A stretch of DNA of 64,000 nucleotides from Acanthosepion esculentum. Its lineage: Eukaryota; Mollusca; Cephalopoda; Sepiida; Sepiidae. The position numbers and the translations under genes were made by a program. Below the pieces are notes generated by a model, which was not told the DNA's origin, did not search any database, and saw only the letters and a program-made list of their open reading frames with translations. Below are positions 53,523 to 64,000 of the stretch, piece by piece (within the stretch, counting starts at the first letter, position 1; each line of letters begins with the position of its first letter). The stretch spans positions 72,970,824-73,034,823 of the forward strand of contig OZ038485.1 in NCBI GenBank assembly GCA_964036315.1, in the 5' to 3' direction.

Positions 53523-53977
53523 TGAAAAACAAGCTCAAACAGCTTGCTTTTGCACCTAAAATTCAATATTTTTCAAAACGTTGTAAAACTAAAATTTGCA
53601 ATATAACTTTGTGAAAACTGTTGAAACTTGTTGAAATCAATAGTTTTCGATCGATAACATATCGATTTTCAATAATTTTATTGGTTTTCTAAAGATTTCA
53701 ATAAGTAAATCAATTTTTCATACAGCCGTGTTTAACGTTGAAAAAGAAGCCAAAACAGCTTCCTTTTACACCTAAAATTCAATATTTTTCAAAACTTTGT
53801 AAAACTTAAAATTTGCAATATAACTTTGTGAAAACTGTTGAAACTTGTTGAAATCAATAGTTTTCGATCGATAACATATCGATTTTCAATAATTTTATTG
53901 GTTTCTGAAGATTTCAATAAGTAAATCAATTTTACACGCAACCGTGTTTAACGTTGAAAAACAAGCCAAAACAGCAG
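53523..53977 (+). repeat. Cluster of four indels in three monomers of copy B
   Basis: Compared with 37,898-38,352 in copy A: one T is missing in the CGTTG context at 53523, one A is missing from the run at 53591-53594, one T is missing from GGTTTTC at 53902-53904, and three bases (AGC/CAG) are inserted around 53972-53977. The net change is zero, so the downstream phase is restored. The cluster contrasts with otherwise constant monomer length and with the absence of substitutions between the two copies. It may be an assembly or base-calling fault. Confidence 0.85.
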
Positions 53978-55724
53978 CTTGCTTTTACAGCTAAAATTCA
54001 ATATTTTTCAAAACTTTGTAAAACTTAAAATTTGCAATATAACTTTGTGAAAACTGTTGAAACTTGTTGAAATCAATAGTTTTCGATCGATAACATATCG
54101 ATTTTCAATAATTTTATTGGTTTTCTAAAGATTTCAATAAGTAAATCAATTTTACAAACAACAGTGTTTAACGTACAAAAACAAGCCAAAACAGCTTGCT
54201 TTTACACCTAAAATTCAATATTTTTCAAAACTTTGTAAGACTTAAAATTTGCAATATAACTTTGTGAAAACTGTTGAAACTTGTTGAAATCAATACTTTT
54301 CGATCGATAACATATCGATTTTCAATAATTTTATTGGTTTTCTAAAGATTTCAATAAGTAAATCAATTTTACACGCAACCGTGTTTAACGTTGAAAAACA
54401 AGCCAAAACAGCTTGCTTTTACACCTAAAATTCAATATTTTTCAAAACTTTGTAAAACTTAAAATTTGCAATATAACTTTGTGAAAACTGTTGAAACTTG
54501 TTGAAATGAATACTTTTCGATCGGTAACATATCGATTTTCAATAATTTTATTGGTTTTCTAAAGATTTCAATAAGTAAATCAATTTTACAAACAACAGTG
54601 TTTAACGTTGAAAAAGAAGCCAAAACAGCTTGCTTTTACACCTAAAATTCAATATTTTTCAAAAGTTTGTAAAACTTAAAATTTGCAATATAACTTTGTG
54701 AAAACTGTTGAAAATTGTTGAAATCAATAGTTTTCGATCGATAACATATCGATTTTCAATAATTTTATTGGTTTTCTAAAGATTTCAATAAGTAAACCAA
54801 TTTTACACGCAACCGTGTTTAACGTTGAAAAACAAGCCAAAACAGCTTGCTTTTACACCTAAAATTCAATATTTTTCAAAACTTTGTAAAACTTAAAATT
54901 TGCAATATAACTTTGTGAAAACTGTTGAAACTTGTTGAAATCAATAGTTTTCGATCGATAACATATCGATTTTCAATAATTTTATTGGTTTTCTAAAGAT
55001 TTCAATAAGTAAATCAATTTTACAAACAACAGTGTTTAACGTTGAAAAACAAGCCAAAACAGCTTGCTTTTACACCTAAAATTCAATATTTTTCAAAACA
55101 TTGTAAAACTTAAAATTTGCAATATAACTTTGTGAAAACTGTTGAAACTTGTTGAAATCAATACTTTTCGATCGATAACATATCGATTTTCAATAATTTT
55201 ATTGGTTTTCTAAAGATTTCAATAAGTAAATCAATTTTACACGCAACCGTGTTTAACGTTGAAAAATAAGCCATAACAGCTTGCTTTTACACCTAAAATT
55301 CAATATTTTTCAAAACTTTGTAAAACTTAAAATTTGCAATATAACTTTGTGAAAACTGTTGAAACTTGTTGAAATCAATAGTTTTCGATCGATAACATAT
55401 CGATTTTCAATAATTTTATTGGTTTTCTAAAGATTTCAATAAGTAAATCAATTTTACAAACAACCGTGTTTAAGGTTGAAAAACAAGCCAAAAACAGCTT
55501 GCTTTTACACCTAAAATTCAATATTTTTCAAAACTTTGTAAAACTTAAAATTTGCAATATAACTTTGTGAAAACTGTTGAAACTTGTTGAAATCAATACT
55601 TTTCGATCGATAACATATCGATTTTCAATAATTTTATTGGTTTTCTAAAGATTTCAATAAGTAAATCAATTTTACACGCAACCGTGTTTAACGTTGAAAA
55701 ACAAGCCATAACAGCTTGCTTTTA

Positions 55725-56375
55725 CACCTAAAATTCAATATTTTTCAAAACTTTGTAAAACTTAAAATTTGCAATATAACTTTGTGAAAACTGTTGAAAC
55801 TTGTTGAAATCAATAGTTTTCGATCGGTAACATATCGATTTTCAATAATTTTATTGGTTTTCTAAAGATTTCAATAAGTAAATCAATTTTACAAACAGCC
55901 GTGTTTAACGTTGAAAAAGAAGCCAAAACAGCTTCCTTTTACACATAAAATTCAATATTTTTCAAAACTTTGTAAAACTTAAAATTTGCAATATAACTTT
56001 GTGAAAACTGTTGAAAATTGTTGAAATCAATAGTTTTCGATCGATAACATATCGATTTTCAATAATTTTATTGGTTTTCTAAAGATTTCAATAAGTAAAT
56101 CAATTTTACACGCAACCGTGTTTAACGTTGAAAAACAAGCCAAAACAGCGTGCTTTTACACCTAAAATTCAATATTTTTCAAAACTTTGTAAAACTTAAA
56201 ATTTGCAATATAACTTTGTGAAAACTGTTGAAACTTGTTGAAATCAATAGTTTTCGATCGATAACATATCGATTTTCAATAATTTTATTGGTTTTCTAAA
56301 GATTTCAATAAGTAAATCAATTTTACACGCAACCGTGTTTAACGTTGAAAAACAAGCCAAAACAGCTTGCTTTTA
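55725..56375 (+). repeat. ACAAACAGCC cassette shared with 52.8 and 58.2 kb
   Basis: After copy B ends, the array continues with a three-monomer cassette: CGGTAAC with ACAAACAGCC and GAAGCC/GCTTCC and ACACATAAAA, then GAAAATTG with CAGCGTGC, then a plain monomer. The ACAAACAGCC marker is at 55891, 3,039 bp after the copy at 52852 and 2,387 bp (11 monomers) before the one at 58278. A fourth instance lies near 37,227 in copy A. Confidence 0.75.
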
Positions 56376-58138
56376 CACCTAAAATTCAATATTTTTCAAA
56401 ACATTGTAAAACTTAAAATTTGCAATATAACTTTGTGAAAACTGTTGAAACTTGTTGAAATCAATACTTTTCGATCGATAACATATCGATTTTCAATAAT
56501 TTTATTGGTTTTCTAAAGATTTCAATAAGTAAATCAATTTTACACGCAACCGTGTTTAACGTTGAAAAATAAGCCATAACAGCTTGCTTTTACACCTAAA
56601 ATTCAATATTTTTCAAAACTTTGTAAAACTTAAAATTTGCAATATAACTTTGTGAAAACTGTTGAAACTTGTTGAAATCAATAGTTTTCGATCGATAACA
56701 TATCGATTTTCAATAATTTTATTGGTTTTCTAAAGATTTCAATAAGTAAATCAATTTTACAAACAACCGTGTTTAAGGTTGAAAAACAAGCCAAAACAGC
56801 TTGCTTTTACACCTAAAATTCAATATTTTTCAAAACTTTGTAAAACTTAAAATTTGCAATATAACTTTGTGAAAACTGTTGAAACTTGTTGAAATCAATA
56901 CTTTTCGATCGATAACATATCGATTTTCAATAATTTTATTGGTTTTCTAAAGATTTCAATAAGTAAATCAATTTTACACGCAACCGTGTTTAACGTTGAA
57001 AAACAAGCCATAACAGCTTGCTTTTACACCTAAAATTCAATATTTTTCAAAACTTTGTAAAACTTAAAATTTGCAATATAACTTTGTGAAAACTGTTGAA
57101 ACTTGTTGAAATCAGTAGTTTTCGATCGATAACATATCGATTTTCAATAATTTTATTGGTTTTCTAAAGAATTCAATAAGTAAATCAATTTTACACGCAA
57201 CCGTGTTTAACGTTGAAAAACAAGCCAAAACAGCTTGCTTTTGCACCTAAAATTCAATATTTTTCAAAACATTGTAAAACTTAAAATTTGCAATATAACT
57301 TTGTGAAAACTGTTGAAACTTGTTGAAATCAATACTTTTCGATCGATAACATATCGATTTTCAATAATTTTATTGGTTTTCTAAAGATTTCAATAAGTAA
57401 ATCAATTTTACACGCAACCGTGTTTAACGTTGAAAAATAAGCCATAACAGCTTGCTTTTACACCTAAAATTCAATATTTTTCAAAACTTTGTAAAACTTA
57501 AAATTTGCAATATAACTTTGTGAAAACTGTTGAAACTTGTTGAAATCAATAGTTTTCGATCGATAACATATCGATTTTCAATAATTTTATTGGTTTTCTA
57601 AAGATTTCAATAAGTAAATCAATTTTACAAACAACCGTGTTTAAGGTTGAAAAACAAGCCAAAACAGCTTGCTTTTACACCTAAAATTCAATATTTTTCA
57701 AAACTTTGTAAAACTTAAAATTTGCAATATAACTTTGTGAAAACTGTTGAAACTTGTTGAAATCAATACTTTTCGATCGATAACATATCGATTTTCAATA
57801 ATTTTATTGGTTTTCTAAAGATTTCAATAAGTAAATCAATTTTACACGCAACCGTGTTTAACGTTGAAAAACAAGCCATAACAGCTTGCTTTTACACCTA
57901 AAATTCAATATTTTTCAAAACTTTGTAAAACTTAAAATTTGCAATATAACTTTGTGAAAACTGTTGAAACTTGTTGAAATCAATAGTTTTCGATCGATAA
58001 CATATCGATTTTCAATAATTTTATTGGTTTTCTAAAGAATTCAATAAGTAAATCAATTTTACACGCAACCGTGTTTAACGTTGAAAAACAAGCCAAAACA
58101 GCTTGCTTTTGCACCTAAAATTCAATATTTTTCAAAAC
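56376..58138 (+). repeat. Four-monomer tandem duplication (868-bp units)
   Basis: Sequence 56376-57270 matches 57244-58138 at a displacement of exactly 4 x 217. Shared markers are ACATTGTAAA (56401 and 57269), GAAAAATAAGCCATAAC (56564 and 57432), CAAGCCATAAC near 57,004 and 57,872, and AAAGAATTCAA near 57,167 and 58,035. One private change, ATCAGTAGTT at 57111, distinguishes the first unit. The two units are adjacent. Confidence 0.85.
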
Positions 58139-59018
58139 TTTGTAAAACTTAAAATTTGCAATATAACTTTGTGAAAACTGTTGAAACTTGTTGAAATCAA
58201 TAGTTTTCGATCGGTAACATATCGATTTTCAATAATTTTATTGGTTTTCTAAAGATTTCAATAAGTAAATCAATTTTACAAACAGCCGTGTTTAACGTTG
58301 AAAAAGAAGCCAAAACAGCTTCCTTTTACACATAAAATTCAATATTTTTCAAAACTTTGTAAAACTTAAAATTTGCAATATAACTTTGTGAAAACTGTTG
58401 AAAATTGTTGAAATCAATAGTTTTCGATCGATAACATATCGATTTTCAATAATTTTATTGGTTTTCTAAAGATTTCAATAAGTAAATCAATTTTACACGC
58501 AACCGTGTTTAACGTTGAAAAACAAGCCAAAACAGCGTGCTTTTACACCTAAAATTCAATATTTTTCAAAACTTTGTAAAACTTAAAATTTGCAATATAA
58601 CTTTGTGAAAACTGTTGAAACTTGTTGAAATCAATAGTTTTCGATCGATAACATATCGATTTTCAATAATTTTATTGGTTTTCTAAAGATTTCAATAAGT
58701 AAATCAATTTTACACGCAACCGTGTTTAACGTTGAAAAACAAGCCAAAACAGCTTGCTTTTACACCTAAAATTCAATATTTTTCAAAACTTTGTAAAACT
58801 TAAAATTTGCAATATAACTTTGTGAAAACTGTTGAAACTTGTTGAAATCAAGACTTTTCGATCGATAACATATCGATTTTCAATAATTTTATTGGTTTTC
58901 TAAAGATTTCAATAAGTAAATCAATTTTACACGCAACCGTGTTTAACGTTGAAAAACAAGCTAAAACAGCTTGCTTTTGCACCTAAAATTCAATATTTTT
59001 CAAAACGTTGTAAAACTA
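58139..59018 (+). repeat. Array interval with copies of the 37.1-37.9 kb cassette
   Basis: Four monomers that follow the order seen at 37.1-37.9 kb: ACAAACAGCC with GCTTCC, then GAAAATTG with CAGCGTGC, a plain copy, then a copy with AAGACTTTTCG (58,851), CAAGCTAAAACAGCTTG (58957-58973) and AAAACGTTGTAAAACTAAAA. The last is a close relative of the monomer at 37.8 kb, which has AAGGCTTTTCG and CAAGCTCAAACAGCTTG. This is an older relative of part of the 15.6-kb block. Confidence 0.75.
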
Positions 59019-62000
59019 AAAATTTGCAATATAACTTTGTGAAAACTGTTGAAACTTGTTGAAATGAATACTTTTCGATCGGTAACATATCGATTTTCAA
59101 TAATTTTATTGGTTTTCTAAAGATTTCAATAAGTAAATCAATTTTACAAACAACCGTGTTTAAGGTTGAAAAACAAGCCAAAACAGCTTGCTTTTACACA
59201 TAAAATTCAATATTTTTCAAAACTTTGTAAAACTTAAAATTTGCAATATAACTTTGTGAAAACTGTTGAAACTTGTTGAAATGAATACTTTTCGATCGGT
59301 AACATATCGATTTTCAATAATTTTATTGGTTTTCTAAAGATTTCAATAAGTAAATCAATTTTACAAACAACAGTGTTTAACGTTGAAAAACAAGCCAAAA
59401 CAGCTTGCTTTTACAACTAAAATTCAATATTTTTCAAAACTTTGTAAAACTTAAAATTTGCAATATAACTTTGTGAAAACTGTTGAAACTTGTTGAAATG
59501 AATACTTTTCGATCGGTAACATATCGATTTTCAATAATTTTATTGGTTTTCTAAAGATTTCAATAAGTAAATCAATTTTACAAACAACAGTGTTTAACGT
59601 TGAAAAGCAAGCCAAAACAGCTTGCTTTTACACATAAAATTCAATATTTTTCAAAACTTTGTAAAACTTAAAATTTGCAATATAACTTTGTGAAAACTGT
59701 TGAAAATTGTTGAAATCAATAGTTTTCGATCGATAACATATCGATTTTCAATAATTTTATTGGTTTTCTAAAGATTTCAATAAGTAAATCAATTTTACAC
59801 GCAACCGTGTTTAACGTTGAAAAACAAGCCAAAACAGCTTGCTTTTACACCTAAAATTCAATATTTTTCAAAACTTTGTAAAACTTAAAATTTGCAATAT
59901 AACTTTGTGAAAACTGTTGAGACTTGTTGAAATCAATAGTTTTCGATCGATAACATATCGATTTTCAATAATTTTATTGGTTTTCTAAAGATTTCAAGAA
60001 GTAAATCAATTTTACAAACAACAGTGTTTAACGTTGAAAAACAAGCCAAAACAGCTTGCTTTTACACCTAAAATTCAATATTTTTCAAAACTTTGTAAAA
60101 CTTAAAATTTGCAATATAACTTTGTGAAAACTGTTGAAACTTGTTGAAATCAATACTTTTCGATCGATAACATATCGATTTTCAATAATTTTATTGGTTT
60201 TCTAAAGATTTGAATAAGTAAATCAATTTTACACGCAACCGTGTTTAACGTTGAAAAACAAGCCAAAACAGCTTGCTTTTACACCTAAAATTCAATATTT
60301 TTCAAAACTTTGTAAACCTTAAAATTTGCAATATAACTTTGTGAAAACTGTTGAAACTTGTTGAAATCAATAGTTTTCGATCGATAACATATCGATTTTC
60401 AATAATTTTATTGGTTTTCTAAAGATTTCAATAAGTAAATCAATTTTACACGCAACCGTGTTTAACGTTGAAAAACAAGCCAAAACAGCTTGCTTTTGCA
60501 CCTAAAATTCAATATTTTTCAAAACTTTGTAAAACTTAAAATTTGCAATATAACTTTGTGAAAACTGTTGAAACTTGTTGAAATGAATACTTTTCGATCG
60601 GTAACATATCGATTTTCAATAATTTTATTGGTTTTCTAAAGATTTCAATAAGTAAATCAATTTTACAAACAACCGTGTTTAAGGTTGAAAAACAAGCCAA
60701 AACAGCTTGCTTTTACACATAAAATTCAATATTTTTCAAAACTTTGTAAAACTTAAAATTTGCAATATAACTTTGTGAAAACTGTTGAAACTTGTTGAAA
60801 TGAATACTTTTCGATCGGTAACATATCGATTTTCAATAATTTTATTGGTTTTCTAAAGATTTCAATAAGTAAATCAATTTTACAAACAACAGTGTTTAAC
60901 GTTGAAAAACAAGCCAAAACAGCTTGCTTTTACAACTAAAATTCAATATTTTTCAAAACTTTGTAAAACTTAAAATTTGCAATATAACTTTGTGAAAACT
61001 GTTGAAACTTGTTGAAATGAATACTTTTCGATCGGTAACATATCGATTTTCAATAATTTTATTGGTTTTCTAAAGATTTCAATAAGTAAATCAATTTTAC
61101 AAACAACAGTGTTTAACGTTGAAAAGCAAGCCAAAACAGCTTGCTTTTACACATAAAATTCAATATTTTTCAAAACTTTGTAAAACTTAAAATTTGCAAT
61201 ATAACTTTGTGAAAACTGTTGAAAATTGTTGAAATCAATAGTTTTCGATCGATAACATATCGATTTTCAATAATTTTATTGGTTTTCTAAAGATTTCAAT
61301 AAGTAAATCAATTTTACACGCAACCGTGTTTAACGTTGAAAAACAAGCCAAAACAGCTTGCTTTTACACCTAAAATTCAATATTTTTCAAAACTTTGTAA
61401 AACTTAAAATTTGCAATATAACTTTGTGAAAACTGTTGAGACTTGTTGAAATCAATAGTTTTCGATCGATAACATATCGATTTTCAATAATTTTATTGGT
61501 TTTCTAAAGATTTCAAGAAGTAAATCAATTTTACAAACAACAGTGTTTAACGTTGAAAAACAAGCCAAAACAGCTTGCTTTTACACCTAAAATTCAATAT
61601 TTTTCAAAACTTTGTAAAACTTAAAATTTGCAATATAACTTTGTGAAAACTGTTGAAACTTGTTGAAATCAATACTTTTCGATCGATAACATATCGATTT
61701 TCAATAATTTTATTGGTTTTCTAAAGATTTGAATAAGTAAATCAATTTTACACGCAACCGTGTTTAACGTTGAAAAACAAGCCAAAACAGCTTGCTTTTA
61801 CACCTAAAATTCAATATTTTTCAAAACTTTGTAAACCTTAAAATTTGCAATATAACTTTGTGAAAACTGTTGAAACTTGTTGAAATCAATAGTTTTCGAT
61901 CGATAACATATCGATTTTCAATAATTTTATTGGTTTTCTAAAGATTTCAATAAGTAAATCAATTTTACACGCAACCGTGTTTAACGTTGAAAAACAAGCC

Positions 62001-62309
62001 AAAACAGCTTGCTTTTGCACCTAAAATTCAATATTTTTCAAAACTTTGTAAAACTTAAAATTTGCAATATAACTTTGTGAAAACTGTTGAAACTTGTTGA
62101 AATGAATACTTTTCGATCGGTAACATATCGATTTTCAATAATTTTATTGGTTTTCTAAAGATTTCAATAAGTAAATCAATTTTACAAACAACCGTGTTTA
62201 AGGTTGAAAAACAAGCCAAAACAGCTTGCTTTTACACATAAAATTCAATATTTTTCAAAACTTTGTAAAACTTAAAATTTGCAATATAACTTTGTGAAAA
62301 CTGTTGAAA
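59019..62309 (+). repeat. Seven-monomer repeat, two units of 1,519 bp plus part of a third
   Basis: Units run 59019-60537 and 60538-62056, and the third begins at 62057. Shared markers are ACAACTAAAA, GAAAAGCAAGCC (59602 and 61121), GTTGAGACTTG (59916 and 61435), TTTCAAGAAG (near 59,990 and 61,509), AGATTTGAATAAG and TGTAAACCTT (60311 and 61830). The left limit is fixed by A versus T at 59018/60537. The third unit matches to 62309, then skips two monomers and continues from the GAAAATTG monomer, so it lost 434 bp. Confidence 0.87.
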
Positions 62310-64000
62310 ATTGTTGAAATCAATAGTTTTCGATCGATAATATATCGATTTTCAATAATTTTATTGGTTTTCTAAAGATTTCAATAAGTAAATCAATTTT
62401 ACACGCAACCGTGTTTAACGTTGAAAAACAAGCCAAAACAGCTTGCTTTTACAGCTAAAATTCAATATTTTTCAAAACATTGTAAAACTTAAAATTTGCA
62501 ATATAACTTTGTGAAAACTGTTGAAACTTGTTGAAATCAATACTTTTCGATCGATAACATATCGATTTTCAATAATTTTATTGGTTTTCTAAAGATTTCA
62601 ATAAGTAAATCAATTTTACACGCAACCGTGTTTAACGTTGAAAAACAAGCCAAAACAGCTTGCTTTTACACCTAAAATTCAATATTTTTCAAAACTTTGT
62701 AAACCTTAAAATTTGCAATATAACTTTGTGAAAACTGTTGAAACTTGTTGAAATCAATAGTTTTCGATCGATAACATATCGATTTTCAATAATTTTATTG
62801 GTTTTCTAAAGATTTCAATAAGTAAATCAATTTTACAAACAACCGTGTTTAAGGTTGAAAAACAAGCCAAAACAGCTTGCTTTTACACATAAAATTCAAT
62901 ATTTTTCAAAACTTTGTAAAACTTAAAATTTGCAATATAACTTTGTGAAAACTGTTGAAAATTGTTGAAATCAATAGTTTTCGACCGATAACATATCGAT
63001 TTTCAATAATTTTATTGGTTTTCTAAAGATTTCAATAAGTAAATCAATTTTACACGCAACCGTGTTTAACGTTGAAAAACAAGCCAAAACAGCTTGCTTT
63101 TACACCTAAAATTCAATATTTTTCAAAACTTTGTAAAACTTAAAATTTGCAATATAACTTTGTGAAAACTGTTGAAACTTGTTGAAATCAATAGTTTTCG
63201 ATCGATAACATATCGATTTTCAATAATTTTATTGGTTTTCTAAAGATTTCAATAAGTAAATCAATTTTACAAACAACAGTGTTTAACGTTGAAAAACAAG
63301 CCAAAACAGCTTGCTTTTACACCTAAAATTCAATATTTTTCAAAACTTTGTAAAACTTAAAATTTGCAATATAACTTTGTGAAAACTGTTGAAACTTGTT
63401 GAAATCAATACTTTTCGATCGATAACATATCGATTTTCAATAATTTTATTGGTTTTCTAAAGATTTCAATAAGTAAATCAATTTTACACGCAACCGTGTT
63501 TAACGTTGAAAAACAAGCCAAAACAGCTTGCTTTTGCACCTAAAATTCAATATTTTTCAAAACTTTGTAAAACTTAAAATTTGCAATATAACTTTGTGAA
63601 AACTGTTGAAACTTGTTGAAATGAATACTTTTCGATCGGTAACATATCGATTTTCAATAATTTTATTGGTTTTCTAAAGATTTCAATAAGTAAATCAATT
63701 TTACAAACAACCGTGTTTAAGGTTGAAAAACAAGCCAAAACTGCTTGCTTTTACACCTAAAATTCAATATTTTTCAAAACTTTGTAAAACTTAAAATTTG
63801 CAATATAACTTTGTGAAAACTGTTGAAACTTGTTGAAATGAATACTTTTCGATCGGTAACATATCGATTTTCAATAATTTTATTGGTTTTCTAAAGATTT
63901 CAATAAGTAAATCAATTTTACACGCAACCGTGTTTAACGTTGAAAAACAAGCCAAAACAGCTTGCTTTTACACCTAAAATTCAATATTTTTCAAACTTTG
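62310..64000 (+). repeat. Right-end array interval, running out of the window
   Basis: Seven complete monomers plus parts. The first continues the shortened third unit of the 1,519-bp repeat, with private changes GATAATATATCG near 62,336 and TACAGCTAAA near 62,453, and a TAAACCTTAAA copy at 62700. The rest are ordinary CAATAG, CAATAC and GAATAC copies. The last bases read TTTTCAAACTTTG, one A short of the usual TTTTCAAAACTTTG. The array does not end here. Confidence 0.8.

Larger units (their letters stand above)
40100..55724 (+). repeat. 72-monomer segmental duplication, copy B (15,625 bp)
   Basis: This is the second copy, with a junction to copy A in 40100-40131. Homology ends by 55756, where A at 55757 replaces the unit's G at 40132. 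In all diagnostic positions compared I found no substitution against copy A. The only differences seen are four indels packed into 53,523-53,977 that cancel to zero net length. Near-perfect identity over 15.6 kb indicates a very recent duplication by unequal sister exchange or replication slippage, or an assembly duplication. Confidence 0.93.
1..64000 (+). repeat. Satellite DNA array, 217-bp monomer, about 295 head-to-tail copies
   Basis: The sequence is one tandem repeat from end to end. The phase marker TAACTTTGTG occurs at 1, 218, 435, 653, 870, 1087 and so on to 63,806, so 294 complete monomers cover 63,805 bases (294 x 217 plus 7), followed by 195 bases of the next. Monomers differ by a few substitutions each and almost never in length. 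Composition is about 75% A+T. No copy is inverted and nothing interrupts the array. Because 217 leaves remainder 1 on division by 3, any reading frame changes at each monomer, which argues against coding. Large homogenised AT-rich satellites of this type typically form centromeric or pericentromeric heterochromatin; that location is inferred. I do not recognise the family, and neither flank of the array is in the window. Confidence 0.98.

Noticed and set aside
1..64000. CRISPR-like array of repeats and spacers
   Set aside because: The whole 217-bp unit repeats. There are no unique spacers between short constant repeats, and no cas genes.
1..64000. Identification of the species or a named satellite family
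   Set aside because: I do not recognise the monomer. The length, AT content and CGATA motifs fit many invertebrates, and no flanking gene is available to decide.

Overview
The whole 64 kb window is one uninterrupted head-to-tail satellite DNA array. The monomer is 217 bp and about 25% GC (55 of 217 bases in the copy at 218-434). Taking the recurring start TAACTTTG as a phase marker, 294 complete monomers run from base 1 to 63,805 and a partial 295th runs to the window end. All copies read in the same direction. I found no unique sequence, transposon, inversion, RNA gene or credible protein gene. Both window ends lie inside the array, so its true length is unknown. A homogenised AT-rich satellite of this size points to centromeric or other constitutive heterochromatin of a eukaryote, plausibly an invertebrate such as an insect. 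I do not recognise the family, so the taxon is a guess.

Layout. From 1 to about 12.5 kb there are overlapping segmental copies of 1,952, 5,641 and 4,774 bp displacement. From 12.5 to 24.5 kb there is a local repeat of displacement 1,520 bp, a clean 10-monomer tandem duplication (2,171 bp) and a stretch dominated by one variant class. From about 24.48 to 55.75 kb lies the main event: a 72-monomer block of 15,625 bp present twice in direct tandem, with breakpoints I can place to 32 bases. Inside each copy are higher-order repeats of 5, 6 and 7 monomers. From 55.7 to 64 kb there are a 4-monomer tandem duplication (868 bp) and a 7-monomer repeat (1,519 bp) present twice plus a shortened third time.

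Structure inside the monomer. Each monomer carries a 7+7 bp inverted repeat with a 3 bp spacer (ATCGATA-ACA-TATCGAT), a 5+4 bp hairpin with loop CAAAACA, and A-tracts spaced 10 bp apart across the monomer junction. The hairpin has paired substitutions that preserve or extend its stem in several variant classes. Monomer length is almost invariant. Up to 63,805 I account for eight +1 events in one T-run, three -1 events in another, two +1 events in an A-run, and one net-neutral indel cluster. The sum of +7 matches the observed array phase exactly.

There are no genes to link into a pathway. The information here is the duplication history of the array and the conserved structure of its monomer.
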